Notes: generated by a model from the letters alone, not told the origin. A DNA stretch of 64,000 bases from Candidatus Babeliales bacterium (GCA_040879965.1 JBBDJI010000012.1:1-64000); one strand, 5' to 3'; positions 27,144 to 36,348 are shown, counted from the stretch's first letter. Program-made: numbers and translations.

Positions 27144-28208
27144 ATGAATAAGAAATTACTTATTTTTTTATTATTATTAGGAAAAATAATGACTGCTGAA
27201 GAATCAAATAAAAAATTAGAAATCGCAACTTTTGCCGGTGGTTGTTTTTGGTGCATGGAACCACCTTTTGAAAAGTTAGATGGTGTAAAAAGTGTGATAT
27301 CCGGTTATATGGGTGGCACCGGAGCAAATCCTACTTATCAAGATTATGCACAAAAAGGGCACATTGAAGTTGTACAAATTACTTATGATCCTGAAAAAGT
27401 ATCTTATGATACCTTGCTTGATGTTTTTTGGCGCCAAATAGACCCGACCGATTCAGCTGGTCAATTTGTAGACCAGGGTCCTCAATATCGTTCCGCTATT
27501 TTTTATCATAATGATGAACAAAAACAAAAAGCAGAAGCTTCAAAAGAACAATTGCAAAAGTCTGATCGATTTTCAAAACCAATTGTAACTGAAATTATTC
27601 CGGTAACAACATTTTATAAAGCAGAAGACTACCATCAGGACTATTACAAAAATTATCCATGGAAATATAAATGGTACCGTTCACGTTCTGGTCGTGATAC
27701 GTTTTTAAACACAAAGTGGGCAAAAAATATGATCAATTCAAATCCTCATAATAATCCAAACTCTAACAAAAAGTATAGTAAGCCTTCTGATGAAGAATTA
27801 CGTAAACGATTAACTCCTTTACAATATCAAGTTACTCAGCAAGATGGTACGGAAAAACCTTTTGCTAATAAATACTGGGATAATAAAAAACCAGGTATTT
27901 ATGTAGATATTGTTTCTGGCGAACCTTTATTTAGTTCATTAGATAAGTATGAATCTCATACCGGTTGGCCAAGTTTTACTAAACCGCTTGAACCAGGAAA
28001 TATAATTGAAAAAGAAGATCGTGGTTGGTTTACCACTCGTATTGAAGTCCGCAGCAAACATGGTGATTCCCATTTAGGACATGTATTTAAAGATGGACCC
28101 GCTCCTACAGGATTACGCTATTGTATTAATTCAGCGGCATTGCGTTTTATTCCAGTCGAAGATTTGCAAAAAGAAGATTATGCACAATATAAAAATCTTT
28201 TTGAATAA
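27144..28208 (+). CDS. msrAB: Exported bifunctional methionine sulfoxide reductase MsrA-MsrB
   Basis: 354 residues: a signal peptide or anchor ([15 protein letters not shown]), an MsrA domain with catalytic [13 protein letters not shown] near residues 31-43 and the usual GYMGG and [13 protein letters not shown], then an MsrB domain ([37 protein letters not shown] and the catalytic [13 protein letters not shown] near 324). The CxxC zinc pairs of many MsrB proteins are missing. Together the domains reduce both epimers of oxidised methionine in proteins. The leader places it outside the cytoplasm, where it would repair envelope proteins. No thioredoxin domain is fused, so the electron donor is unknown. 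Monocistronic. Confidence 0.95.
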   Translation: MNKKLLIFLLLLGKIMTAEESNKKLEIATFAGGCFWCMEPPFEKLDGVKSVISGYMGGTGANPTYQDYAQKGHIEVVQITYDPEKVSYDTLLDVFWRQIDPTDSAGQFVDQGPQYRSAIFYHNDEQKQKAEASKEQLQKSDRFSKPIVTEIIPVTTFYKAEDYHQDYYKNYPWKYKWYRSRSGRDTFLNTKWAKNMINSNPHNNPNSNKKYSKPSDEELRKRLTPLQYQVTQQDGTEKPFANKYWDNKKPGIYVDIVSGEPLFSSLDKYESHTGWPSFTKPLEPGNIIEKEDRGWFTTRIEVRSKHGDSHLGHVFKDGPAPTGLRYCINSAALRFIPVEDLQKEDYAQYKNLFE

Positions 28209-28253
28209 ACTACTCGTAATACTATCCAATTTAAATTATAATAAGTTCGCTAT

Positions 28254-29048
28254 TTACAATCGAGCATTTAATCGTGTAAATCTACTTTCTGGCGACGGAT
28301 GAGTTCCATCGAATGTATTTTGCCAATCAAGCTCAGGTTTATTTTTATAAAGGTTAATCATATTGGTGAAAAATTGCATACCACCCTTTATTACCTCTTT
28401 GTTATATACTGCATCATCTGCATTATACTCTTGTGCCTTACATAATTTTCCAAAAGTTAATTGCCCGATAAGGCTTAATACAAAAAAACTAATTAATTTA
28501 TGATATTTAAACTCCGATTGATTTTTTAATGATTCATAAAGAACAGATTGACTGATCGCTATAAAAATTGATGCTATTAATCTCTTTTTAAGATCTGTAT
28601 TTTTTAAATGAGAAGATTCATGTTGCAAAATAAAGCGCAAAATATTCAAAGTTTTTTGATCAACTTCAGTTAAATTTTCTTTATTAAATAGTTCTTCTAA
28701 TAAAACATAATACTCTTGAGAAATAACAATGTTATTGTTTCGAACCACAAAGGCGAGCTCCTGATTGCTTAATCCAAAATGATAACTACTTCCAACATAA
28801 AAATTTATTTTTTCATCAGTAATTTCAGCGCAAGTTTCTTTAAAAAAAGCCAACATTTTTTCGTGTTCTATTTTTTTAAAATTTTTCAAAATATTATCTG
28901 TATTTAAATATAAATTAAGCGTCAAGCAGGGTTCCGTAAAAATCATTGCATGAGGTAAAACATTTAAGCTTTTGCTATAAAAAGTATCTAATAATGATGC
29001 TTTTGCACTACCGATGATTAATAAAATTGAAATAAAAAGTTTTTTCAT
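28254..29048 (-). CDS. Secreted M48-family metallopeptidase
   Basis: 264 residues from the ATG at 29046-29048, with CAGGAAAATT in front; a GTG at 29069 is in frame but has no site. Signal peptide (MKKLFISILLIIGSAKA). The zinc motif HESSH (HExxH) lies near residue 140, the third ligand region EYNADDAV fits the M48 pattern E-x3-AD-x-A, and the C-terminal THPSPESRFTRL matches the conserved T-H-P...R-x-x-R-L of HtpX/Ste24/LoiP-like proteases. A hydrophobic stretch follows the HExxH helix. It would act in the periplasm on misfolded envelope proteins, like BepA/LoiP. Convergent with msrAB. Confidence 0.85.
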   Translation of the reverse strand: MKKLFISILLIIGSAKASLLDTFYSKSLNVLPHAMIFTEPCLTLNLYLNTDNILKNFKKIEHEKMLAFFKETCAEITDEKINFYVGSSYHFGLSNQELAFVVRNNNIVISQEYYVLLEELFNKENLTEVDQKTLNILRFILQHESSHLKNTDLKKRLIASIFIAISQSVLYESLKNQSEFKYHKLISFFVLSLIGQLTFGKLCKAQEYNADDAVYNKEVIKGGMQFFTNMINLYKNKPELDWQNTFDGTHPSPESRFTRLNARL

Positions 29049-29356
29049 AATTTTCCTGATAATTTTCACTTAAATAATATCGGCTGATAAAGACCGAGGT
29101 TTTAGAAATTTCATATAATCCTAATTTTATCTCAATATTTGTTAATGTCCATGCTTTAGGAATTCTTAAATTTTTATAAAAGCTTGAATTTTTTCTGCTA
29201 CATACTTTGTATTAACAACCCGCAATTTATGGAAAAATAGAAATAATAATATGCGAATTTATCATAAAATTATATCGAAAATATATTTAATCTAAAGTTT
29301 GGAACTTGATAAGTCTATTTCAATAAATTAATCTCTTTGACTAAAAAGGAATTTTT
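29049..29356. other. Gene-free 308-bp stretch, probably decayed coding DNA
   Basis: No complete gene. On the minus strand a short open stretch near 29170-29232 reads like a protein C-terminus (RVVNTKYVAEKIQAFIKI then stop), so this may be a gene remnant. It adjoins the chimeric pseudogene at 29357. Confidence 0.35.
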
Positions 29357-29704
29357 ATGAAAATAATTGATATCAGCTGGCCGGTCCATGAAGGAATGCC
29401 TGAATATGGCGGCCGCAAACTGTGTACTTTTACTTCTTATGGTAATGAAACTCATAAAATAATATGTTTTGATACCGACACTGAAAAAACTGCCAAATTA
29501 ATAAGTAAAAATTTATATATTTATGAACCTCAATTAGAAGATTTACTATTTAACTCTTTGTGCAGCAAAAATATAAGTTTTACTCATAATTTCAATCATG
29601 CAATGGATTCTGAAATATTTTTTATTTGTGTACCTACGCCAACCAATTTAAATGGTGATTGTGATTGCTCTTATCTTTATTCGGCTTTTAATACTGCATT
29701 TTAA
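29357..29704 (+). pseudogene. Chimeric remnant: cyclase N-terminus joined to a UDP-glucose dehydrogenase piece
   Basis: 115-codon frame with a good AAAGGAATTTTT site before its ATG. The first 21 residues (MKIIDISWPVHEGMPEYGGR) match the start of the cyclase/kynurenine-formamidase family. From about residue 33 the sequence changes to UDP-glucose/GDP-mannose dehydrogenase: HKIICFDTDTEKTAKL, YEPQLEDLLFNSL, ISFTHNFNHAM, then FFICVPTPTNLNGDCD (family: V-P-T-P-T plus D-L-S-Y-V). The G-x-G-Y-V-G nucleotide-binding start of the dehydrogenase and all of its catalytic half are missing, as is all of the cyclase after its first strand. So this is most likely a fusion of two gene fragments made by deletion or recombination, still open and possibly still transcribed. 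It is unlikely to have either activity. Confidence 0.7.
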
Positions 29705-29738
29705 ATTGGTAAAATTTAAATAAATAAGAGGAAAAAGG

Positions 29739-30545
29739 ATGACAATAAAAAAAATAATTTTTATCTTTGCCATAAAATTATCACTATCTAATACCATCTG
29801 TCCACTCAATTCTGAAGAAGCACAAAAAATTGGTATGTTAATTTGGCAAAATGAAGCCTCTGGTCGCACTGATTTGTTAGTATTTTGGAATCAACATGAA
29901 TCGTTCCCATCATTAGGGATAGGGAACTGTATTTGGTATCCAGAGGGCCAAGAAGCCTCTTACACTCAACAATTTCCTGCCTTATGCGATTATTTACAAA
30001 AACATGATATTCAATTACCTAAATGGCTAGAAAAAGCAAAACTTACTGGAGCACCATGGAAATCGCGCGATGAATTTTTACAAGATCAACGGCGGACTGA
30101 AGAATTACGCCTTTTACTATCTTCAACAATCGACCTACAAACAAATTTTATGATTAAAAGGTTGGATGAACAATGGCCCTTAATCTTGCAGGTGATCCCT
30201 AATGAAAAAAAAGAACAAATTGAATATTTTTTCCAATTAATGAAAACTTCCCCTCTTGGATCTTACGCGCTTATTGATTATCTCAACTTCAAAGGAAGTG
30301 GCTTAAACCCCCGTGAATCAATTAATGAACAAGGTTGGGGATTATTACAGGTACTGCTTGGTATACCTAGCGAAGCAACACAAGAAAATATTTCCCAAGC
30401 ATTTGCGGTATCGGCAGCAAAAATATTATTAAAACGCATAGAAAATTCTGCACCCGAATACCCCTTAATTAAATTTCTCCATGGATGGATAAAACGTGTT
30501 AGCACATATACCAATCCAAATAGTTTTGACAACAATAAACTTTAA
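29739..30545 (+). CDS. Conserved secreted protein, unknown function
   Basis: 268 residues with a signal peptide (KKIIFIFAIKLSLSNTICPL). The blocks IWQNEASGRTDLLVFWNQHE, FPSLGIGNCIWYPEG and KLTGAPWKSRDEFLQDQRR recall an uncharacterised periplasmic family seen in gammaproteobacteria (pattern I-W-x-N-E...W-N...F-x-S-x-G-I-G-x-x-I-W-Y-P). The sequence ends with a helical region (SQAFAVSAAKILLKRIE). Catalytic residues are not known to me; the Glu in QNEASG and the Glu in YPEGQE are candidates by conservation. GAGG precedes the start. The same-strand NagZ-like gene follows 120 bp on, and a link to cell-wall turnover is possible but unproven. Confidence 0.8.
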   Translation: MTIKKIIFIFAIKLSLSNTICPLNSEEAQKIGMLIWQNEASGRTDLLVFWNQHESFPSLGIGNCIWYPEGQEASYTQQFPALCDYLQKHDIQLPKWLEKAKLTGAPWKSRDEFLQDQRRTEELRLLLSSTIDLQTNFMIKRLDEQWPLILQVIPNEKKEQIEYFFQLMKTSPLGSYALIDYLNFKGSGLNPRESINEQGWGLLQVLLGIPSEATQENISQAFAVSAAKILLKRIENSAPEYPLIKFLHGWIKRVSTYTNPNSFDNNKL

Positions 30546-30665
30546 AAATTTTGCTTAACAAGAAATCCTTTCTTTTGAGGAAATAATGTTCATCCATAAA
30601 TTAATCATTGAGATAATTAAAGAAATTTTCTTATTCTAAAACTAGAAAAATATAAGGGAGTCTTC

Positions 30666-32402
30666 ATGTTAAAAAAATTTTTTGAAATATTTTTATTGAT
30701 TAGTTTATTTACAAATTATATTTCTTGCACAAACAAATCAATTCCTTATCTTAAAGGCAAAAGCTCATGGGCTGAAAAAACGCTCAAATCGCTATCATTG
30801 CGTGAAAAAATAGGACAACTTTTTATAGTGGCAGCCGCTTCAAATTTTAGTCAACCTACTGAAATGTTAGCAAGTGCAATGAGAAAATGTCCTTATAATA
30901 TGGATCCCAATCATGTTGAAAAAATGATTAAAGAACAAAAAGTTGGCGGTTTAATTTTTTTATTTAAAAGTGATCCTAAAACACAAAAATCTTTTATTGA
31001 ACGATATCAAGAAAAATCAAAACTTCCTCTTATCATTGCACAAGATAGCGAATGGGGATTGAGCATGCGTCTTGATGCTGATCCAAAACAAGTAGTACGC
31101 TATCCTCGCAATATGACACTTGGTGCTTTAGTTGATGAACAATTAGTATATGATATGGGCTATGAAGTCGGCAAACAATGCGCTGCTCTTGGAGTGCATA
31201 TAAATCTTGCTCCCGTTGTTGATGTAAATAATAATCCCAAAAATCCGGTTATTCATGATCGTTCATTTGGTGATGATCCTGAACGAGTCTCTCGATTAGC
31301 TATTTTATACGCTAAAGGCTTACAAGATGCTGGCGTCATTGCATTTGCAAAACATTTTCCAGGACATGGTGATACCGATGTTGATTCTCACCTAGATTTA
31401 CCAGTAATCAAACATGATAAAACAAGACTCAATGAAATTGAGCTTCAACCATTCAAAAAAATTATTCAGGAAGGAATTGGCGGTATCATGAGTGCTCACT
31501 TATCAGTACCTGCTTTTGATAGCACTCCTAATTTGGCCTCTACTCTTTCTTATCCAATTATTACCGAAGAATTAAAAAATAATCTTGATTTTCATGGTTT
31601 AGTAGCAACTGATGGTTTAGGCATGGATGCAATTGCAAAACATTTCAAACCAGGAGAAATAGAATTTAAAGCGTATTTAGCCGGTAATGATATTTTGCTT
31701 TGCCCTCTTGATGTACCACGCGCTGTTGAGCTTATTGAGCAAGCTATTAAAAATGGCCAATTAAGTGAAGAAGATCTTAATCAACGAGTTTTGAAAGTAC
31801 TAAAAGCTAAAGAATGGGCCTTTGACAAACAAAAAAATTTTAAAAAAAATAATGAGATTAAAAGTCTTGATTTATATCTAGTTCGTAAAAAAGCTTATGA
31901 TTTACAAAGCAAATTATATCATAATGCTATTACTCTTGCTAAAAACAACGCAAATCAATCATTTGATTCTTTCATGCTTAAAAATAGCCACATCATCCAA
32001 ATAGGAACATTGCCCGATAATAGATTTGCTGAAACGTTGAAAAATTATAATTGCATTGTACATAACTATTCTGCCATGCTCGATAATAAAGAACTGGAAA
32101 CCTGTCTAAAAAATATAAAAGAAAAAAATAAAATAATTATTGGTGTTTGTGAAATGAATAAATTTGCCCAACAAAAATTTGGCATATCTTCTAATACCGT
32201 TTCACTTATTAGTAAACTAAAAGAGATAGGTAAAACGGTGACAGTATTAATTTTTGGAACACCATATAGCTTACCATATTTTAAGGCAGCAGATAATTTG
32301 CTTGTTGCCTATGAAGACGCTCCAACAGCGCAAGAAGCTATGGTAAATATTTTATGTGGTCAAATGCAGGCGATGGGCAAATTACCAGTGCAAGTTATAT
32401 AA
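30666..32402 (+). CDS. nagZ: Beta-N-acetylhexosaminidase, glycoside hydrolase family 3
   Basis: 578 residues. N-terminal signal with a possible lipobox ending in C near residue 20 (TNYISC). The GH3 domain has the NagZ signature KHFPGHGDTDVDSHLDLP near residues 227-244 (catalytic His in the D-S-H loop), then the nucleophile region VATDGLGMDAI near 315, and APVVDVNNNPKNPVIHDRSFG. A C-terminal alpha/beta domain of about 180 residues follows, as in larger exported GH3 enzymes such as the Bacillus NagZ/YbbD type. It should release N-acetylglucosamine from muropeptides or related glycans in the envelope. AAGGGAG precedes the start. Host chitin-type oligosaccharides are another possible substrate. 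Confidence 0.92.
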   Translation: MLKKFFEIFLLISLFTNYISCTNKSIPYLKGKSSWAEKTLKSLSLREKIGQLFIVAAASNFSQPTEMLASAMRKCPYNMDPNHVEKMIKEQKVGGLIFLFKSDPKTQKSFIERYQEKSKLPLIIAQDSEWGLSMRLDADPKQVVRYPRNMTLGALVDEQLVYDMGYEVGKQCAALGVHINLAPVVDVNNNPKNPVIHDRSFGDDPERVSRLAILYAKGLQDAGVIAFAKHFPGHGDTDVDSHLDLPVIKHDKTRLNEIELQPFKKIIQEGIGGIMSAHLSVPAFDSTPNLASTLSYPIITEELKNNLDFHGLVATDGLGMDAIAKHFKPGEIEFKAYLAGNDILLCPLDVPRAVELIEQAIKNGQLSEEDLNQRVLKVLKAKEWAFDKQKNFKKNNEIKSLDLYLVRKKAYDLQSKLYHNAITLAKNNANQSFDSFMLKNSHIIQIGTLPDNRFAETLKNYNCIVHNYSAMLDNKELETCLKNIKEKNKIIIGVCEMNKFAQQKFGISSNTVSLISKLKEIGKTVTVLIFGTPYSLPYFKAADNLLVAYEDAPTAQEAMVNILCGQMQAMGKLPVQVI

Positions 32403-32540
32403 AACTTTTGCTTATAATATTGCTAGCGAGTCATTCTTTATTAAAAAAAAATTAAAAATTTCGCATTCCTTGTAAATCAATATATATTTTTTCTATCTTG
32501 GTAAAAATATGTAAATTTATCTTTAAAAAGTGAGTAAAAA

Positions 32541-33104
32541 ATGAGATATGATTTATTTTCAGTAAAACAAATCAAAGAAAATGCTCCTTGGTACTTTGTC
32601 TTAGGAATAGGACTTATAGTTTTAGGTATTCTTGCATTCTTTTATTCTTTTCTTGCCACAATCTTTTCAGTTGTTTACTTAGGGGTAATGTTAATAGCTG
32701 CAAGTGCTTTTGAAGGTTTCAAAGCATTCACTATGAATAAATGGAAAGATTTATTTTTACATCTTTTTCTTGGTATTCTTTATTTTGCAACCGGTTTTTT
32801 TATAATTGCCAGACCAATTTTGAATGCCGTAACTTTAACCTTATTACTTGCAATATTTTTTATAGTGGTGGGCATATCACGCATTATTTTTTCGATTATT
32901 TACGAGGCGCCTCATAGAGGATTAACCTTATTTAACGGCATAATAACGTTAATTTTAGGAATTCTAATTTGGCTTCAGTGGCCTTATTCTGGTCTTTGGG
33001 TAATTGGTATGTTTTTAGGTATAGATCTCATTTTTACTGGTATAATGTGGGTCAGATTATCAACTATGGGTAAAATGATGCATATTGATGATCAAAATAT
33101 TTAA
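32541..33104 (+). CDS. HdeD/DUF308-family membrane protein
   Basis: 187 residues with six predicted membrane helices in three hairpins, beginning WYFVLGIGLIVLGILAFFYS and including LFLGILYFATGFFIIARP, GILIWLQWPYSGLWVIGMFLGIDL-type motifs and the conserved P-x-x-x-x-x-x-T-L-L-L pattern of the HdeD (DUF308) family. HdeD in E. coli contributes to acid resistance at high cell density; whether that holds here is unknown. Its TAA overlaps the stop codon of the convergent L7/L12-domain gene by two bases. Confidence 0.88.
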   Translation: MRYDLFSVKQIKENAPWYFVLGIGLIVLGILAFFYSFLATIFSVVYLGVMLIAASAFEGFKAFTMNKWKDLFLHLFLGILYFATGFFIIARPILNAVTLTLLLAIFFIVVGISRIIFSIIYEAPHRGLTLFNGIITLILGILIWLQWPYSGLWVIGMFLGIDLIFTGIMWVRLSTMGKMMHIDDQNI

Positions 33105-33475
33105 AGCTCGGTAATTTCAACTTCAGTACCAATTTCATCTAAATTTGCTTTCATTTCTTGAGCAAGCTCAAGCGGCATACCATAATAAAGCGTTGCTGGA
33201 AGCGCCGATTCAATTTTTTCTTTAGCTTCAATTAAACTTAAATCAATATAATCTCTGATTATTTTAATATTTTTTATTTTTTTAGGGCCAACTGAAATAA
33301 TTTTAACTACACATTTTTTTTCTGGTTGTGCATAAATCTTTTGAAGTTTTTTTTCTTGCTCAATTTTTTCTTGCTTAAAATATAATCCTAAACAAAAAAG
33401 AGCTATTCCGATTATTCCCGCAATTAATAAAATAAAGGCTACTATTTTTAGCACAAAAATAAAAATATGTATCAT
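33101..33475 (-). CDS. Membrane-anchored ribosomal L7/L12 C-terminal-domain protein
   Basis: 124 residues. One N-terminal membrane helix (IFVLKIVAFILLIAGIIGIALFCLGL), a charged linker (KQEKIEQEKKLQKIYAQ), then about 65 residues like the L7/L12 C-terminal domain: VKIISVGPKKIKNIKIIRDY, DLSLIEAKEKIESALP, and an end ELAQEMKANLDEIGTEVEIT (compare K-x-x-V-I-K-x-V-R...L-x-E-A-K-x-x-V...L-x-x-A-G-A-x-V-x). That domain recruits translation factors on the ribosome. Here it is tethered to the membrane, without the L12 dimerisation domain. Function is unknown. Small proteins of similar architecture occur in other bacteria, to my recollection uncharacterised. Confidence 0.8.
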   Translation of the reverse strand: MIHIFIFVLKIVAFILLIAGIIGIALFCLGLYFKQEKIEQEKKLQKIYAQPEKKCVVKIISVGPKKIKNIKIIRDYIDLSLIEAKEKIESALPATLYYGMPLELAQEMKANLDEIGTEVEITEL

Positions 33476-33594
33476 AAGAAAATTTCCACTATTGTTACGT
33501 ACAAATATAAAATGTTTACTTTTCTATATACTAGGATTAGATTAATTTTATCATTCTTTTTTTATAATTCAATAAATCTTAAGAAAAATTACAA

Positions 33595-34053
33595 ATGAGT
33601 ATTGCGATCTCAACTCTATCACCACTTGCATTTGAATCATACATTCAAAAAAATATTATTATTCATAATTACTATCAAACAAATGCAGGTATTTTAAAAG
33701 TCTTTTCTATTAATGAAGAAATTTATAAAGCAGAATTTTGTGATGTGCCAGATCATTTATCAATAAAAAACATCACATTACTTGAAAGTTTTAATCTTTT
33801 ATTAGTTGGTACCAATTTTCAAATCAAAGTATGGAAAGCTCTTTTACAAACTTCTGAAAACAAAACTATCAGCTATCAAGAACTTGCAACTATAATTGAC
33901 CATCCTAACTCATGGCGTGCAGTTGCCAATGTAATGGCACACAATAAAATTGCTTTTTTTATTCCATGTCACAAAGTTATTCGTAAAAATGGTAGCCTCG
34001 GTGGCTATAAATGGGGTTTAGAAAGAAAAAAACTTTTATTAGCCGTTAAATAA
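33595..34053 (+). CDS. ogt: Methylated-DNA--protein-cysteine methyltransferase
   Basis: 152 residues. Suicide enzyme that takes the alkyl group from O6-methylguanine onto a cysteine. The active site IPCHKVIRKNGSLGGYKWG lies near residue 123, preceded by the winged-helix part (FQIKVWKALLQT, ISYQELATIIDHPNSWRAV). The N-terminal domain is short and divergent. Cytoplasmic. A single gene, convergent with the ABC transporter operon. Confidence 0.95.
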   Translation: MSIAISTLSPLAFESYIQKNIIIHNYYQTNAGILKVFSINEEIYKAEFCDVPDHLSIKNITLLESFNLLLVGTNFQIKVWKALLQTSENKTISYQELATIIDHPNSWRAVANVMAHNKIAFFIPCHKVIRKNGSLGGYKWGLERKKLLLAVK

Positions 34054-34073
34054 AAAACCAACACTTGCTTTTT

Positions 34074-34772
34074 TCATTTCATAAATTGATTAATAACCGG
34101 GCATTGCGCAAGCTTTTCTTTACCATCGCAAAATTCAATAATTTCACCATTCTCAATATAATAAATCCGATCCAATAATTTATTTGCAAAATGCATATCC
34201 TGTGTTGAAAGACCAATAGTCAACCCCTGCTTTGATAATCTTTTTAAAATAGTAATTAGTAAATCAGTGTTAAACGGATCAAGAGATGCCGTTGGTTCAT
34301 CAAGCAAAAGCACTTGTGGATTTAAACATAAACCACGAGCAATAGCCACCCGTTGTTGTTGCCCTCCAGAAAGCTCAAAAGGATATTTATCAATAAATTC
34401 ATGCATATCAAATTCTTTTAATTGTTCTAATGCTCGTTTATGAGCATCTGTAAAAGAAATACCATATACAAGCAATGGATCAACACAATTTTGCAAAACC
34501 GTTAAATGGGGAAAAAGATTAAAATCTTGAAAAATATATCCAATTTTTTCTGCCCGCTGGCTTGGTGTTAAAATATTTAATTCTTTGTTATTAATAAAAA
34601 TCTCACCTTCTATTTTTGGTATTAAGCCAATTAATGATTTTAAGAGAGTTGTTTTACCGGCACCACTTTTGCCAATAAACGTTGTTATGCGGCCTGGCAA
34701 TAATAAACAGGAAATTTTTTTCAATAATATTTGGCTTTTTATACGTACAAAAAGTTTATTAACGATAATCAT
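34074..34772 (-). CDS. Polar amino-acid ABC transporter, ATP-binding subunit
   Basis: 232 residues, GlnQ/HisP type. Walker A GKSGAGKTT near residue 35, Q-loop YIFQDFNLFPHLTVLQN, signature LSGGQQQRVAIARGL, Walker B LLLDEPTASLDP, and the switch His region (Q-D-M-H). AAAGGTTAATC precedes the start, which overlaps the permease gene by 14 bp. Last gene of the three-gene operon. It powers import of an amino acid through the permease at 34759-35412; the histidine-rich leader upstream suggests histidine as substrate, which is an inference. Confidence 0.93.
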   Translation of the reverse strand: MIIVNKLFVRIKSQILLKKISCLLLPGRITTFIGKSGAGKTTLLKSLIGLIPKIEGEIFINNKELNILTPSQRAEKIGYIFQDFNLFPHLTVLQNCVDPLLVYGISFTDAHKRALEQLKEFDMHEFIDKYPFELSGGQQQRVAIARGLCLNPQVLLLDEPTASLDPFNTDLLITILKRLSKQGLTIGLSTQDMHFANKLLDRIYYIENGEIIEFCDGKEKLAQCPVINQFMK

Positions 34773-35412
34773 GATTAACCTTTATTTCGATATATATCAA
34801 AATAAGTTGTAAAATCGCTGAAAATAATAAATATATACAGGCAATTGCTAAGTAAACTGGCAATGGATTTAACTCTCTTGAGATTATATTCATGCCAGTT
34901 CGTGTTAATTCAGTAACTCCAATTGTTGCAAGTAAAGAGGTACTTTTGAGTAGTTGCTCAAGCTCTCCAAATAATGGTGGTAATACATTGCGCATTACTT
35001 GAGGCATTATAATACGGTATAATGTTGCATGCATCGAATATCCTAACACAAAACAAGCATCCCATTGGCCTCGCGAAATAGTATTTATTCCTGCACGTGT
35101 AATTTCAACAATATAACCGCTTGAACAAAATGCCAATGCAATTGTTGCAGCAATAAAACCAGAAATATTAATGCCAATCAATGATGGTAATATAAAATAG
35201 GCAATCAAAATTTGAACATATGCTGGAATACCTTTTGCAATAAAGACATATCCTTTTATTACCATAGAAATTCCTAATAAACCAATCTGACGACAACTGA
35301 TTATTCCTAATAAGGTTCCTAATGAAAAACTTATGCAACCTGCCATAACCCATGATGCAAAAGTAATGGCAGTTCCTTTAATTAATAAGGGAATATATCC
35401 AATGAAATTCAT
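34759..35412 (-). CDS. Polar amino-acid ABC transporter, permease subunit
   Basis: 217 residues from the ATG at 35410-35412, which overlaps the TGA of the binding-protein gene as ATGA; an in-frame ATG 12 bases upstream is the alternative. Five or so membrane helices in the HisM/GlnP layout. The cytoplasmic EAA-type loop is in the region RGQWDACFVLGYSMHATLYR followed by IIMPQVMRNVLPPL, matching the family pattern (G-Q-x-E-A-A...L-G...F-x-x-I-x-L-P-Q-A-x-R...P-x-x). Both halves of the pore are likely formed by two copies of this one protein. Middle gene of the operon. Confidence 0.93.
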   Translation of the reverse strand: MNFIGYIPLLIKGTAITFASWVMAGCISFSLGTLLGIISCRQIGLLGISMVIKGYVFIAKGIPAYVQILIAYFILPSLIGINISGFIAATIALAFCSSGYIVEITRAGINTISRGQWDACFVLGYSMHATLYRIIMPQVMRNVLPPLFGELEQLLKSTSLLATIGVTELTRTGMNIISRELNPLPVYLAIACIYLLFSAILQLILIYIEIKVNHDYR

Positions 35413-36182
35413 ATGACATCCCATTTTTCTTCATATTGTTTAATAATACCGTCACGCTTGAGCTCATTAATCGCTTTTTTTATTTGTTTGATTAAAAAAT
35501 TATTTTCTTTTTTGATTGCAATACCTATTCCTTGCTCCTGCTCTTCTTTATTAAGATTGACATTCAGCATTTGTATTTGTGAGTATCTATTTTTAAATTT
35601 TTTTGCTATTGCTGGTTCAACCAAAGCAGCATCTGCCTTGTGATACTGAATGCTTAGCAAAGCATCATCTATTTGTTCTATTGGTTTTTTAATAATGAAA
35701 GCATATTTACTTAAAACTGCATCCTGGCTTGAATTTGGCTCAACGCAAATTGTCATTCCGCGCATATCATTAATACATGTAATGCCTGCAGGAATATTTT
35801 CCCAGAATAAAAGAGGATATGAAGTTATTAGTTTTTCTTGATAGTTAATAAGAACAACTTTTTTGAGGCGATCTGGTGTAATTGATAATCCCCACATAAT
35901 CGCATCAATACTGCCTTGATTTAAAGCCATAAAAAGTCCAGTCATTGAACCCAAATCTTTGAGTATTAATTTTTTACCCAATTTTTGTGTAAGTAATTTT
36001 GCAACATCAATATCAAAACCTTCATATTCTCCTTGCTCATTAATACTAACAAAAGGCGCATATCCTGCTGTAGTACCAACGATAAAAACATTATCTTGTA
36101 TTTGAGCGTCATTACGATACAAGAAATAAGCTCCAATAAAACTAAATAATAGGAGCATGCTTAAAGCTATTTTAAAATTCAT
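35409..36182 (-). CDS. Polar amino-acid ABC transporter, substrate-binding protein
   Basis: 257 residues. N-terminal signal or anchor (FKIALSMLLLFSFIGAYFLY) with no lipobox, so it may stay membrane-tethered. Family 3 solute-binding fold: VGTTAGYAPFVSINEQGEYE, GFDIDVAKLLTQKLGKKLIL, DAIMWGLSITPDRLKKV (in place of the common M-S-I-T-P-E-R), and VEPNSSQDAVLSKY. Such proteins bind histidine, arginine, glutamine or similar amino acids; the exact ligand cannot be read from sequence. First structural gene of the operon, preceded by a 330-nt leader with a His-rich mini-ORF (36349-36471) and a consensus promoter (36520-36549). AAAAAGGG precedes the start. Confidence 0.92.
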   Translation of the reverse strand: MNFKIALSMLLLFSFIGAYFLYRNDAQIQDNVFIVGTTAGYAPFVSINEQGEYEGFDIDVAKLLTQKLGKKLILKDLGSMTGLFMALNQGSIDAIMWGLSITPDRLKKVVLINYQEKLITSYPLLFWENIPAGITCINDMRGMTICVEPNSSQDAVLSKYAFIIKKPIEQIDDALLSIQYHKADAALVEPAIAKKFKNRYSQIQMLNVNLNKEEQEQGIGIAIKKENNFLIKQIKKAINELKRDGIIKQYEEKWDVI

Positions 36183-36268
36183 GTAAAACCCTTTTTAGCA
36201 TTTTCTAAAAAAATGCATAATATTAAAAATCAAATAATTAGTTACTTAATAAATAATCATTCAATTAA

Positions 36269-36321
36269 ATATAATGGTGCTGAGAAAAACCATTATATCT
36301 ACCTATTTAAAGGGATATAAT
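36269..36321 (-). promoter_or_regulatory. Mutually exclusive hairpins in the transporter leader RNA
   Basis: On the minus strand, segment 1 (36321-36314, ATTATATC) can pair with segment 2 (36299-36292, GATATAAT). Segment 2 can instead pair with segment 3 (36277-36269), forming a 9-bp stem with a 12-nt loop (arms 36290-36298 and 36269-36277). The second hairpin is followed only by a weak U-rich stretch (UUUAAUU). The alternative pairings fit an attenuation-type leader, but the terminator is poor and segment 1 lies about 28 nt after the leader stop codon, so the mechanism is uncertain. Confidence 0.4.
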
Positions 36322-36348
36322 CCGTAAAAAATAAAAATAAAAAATATA

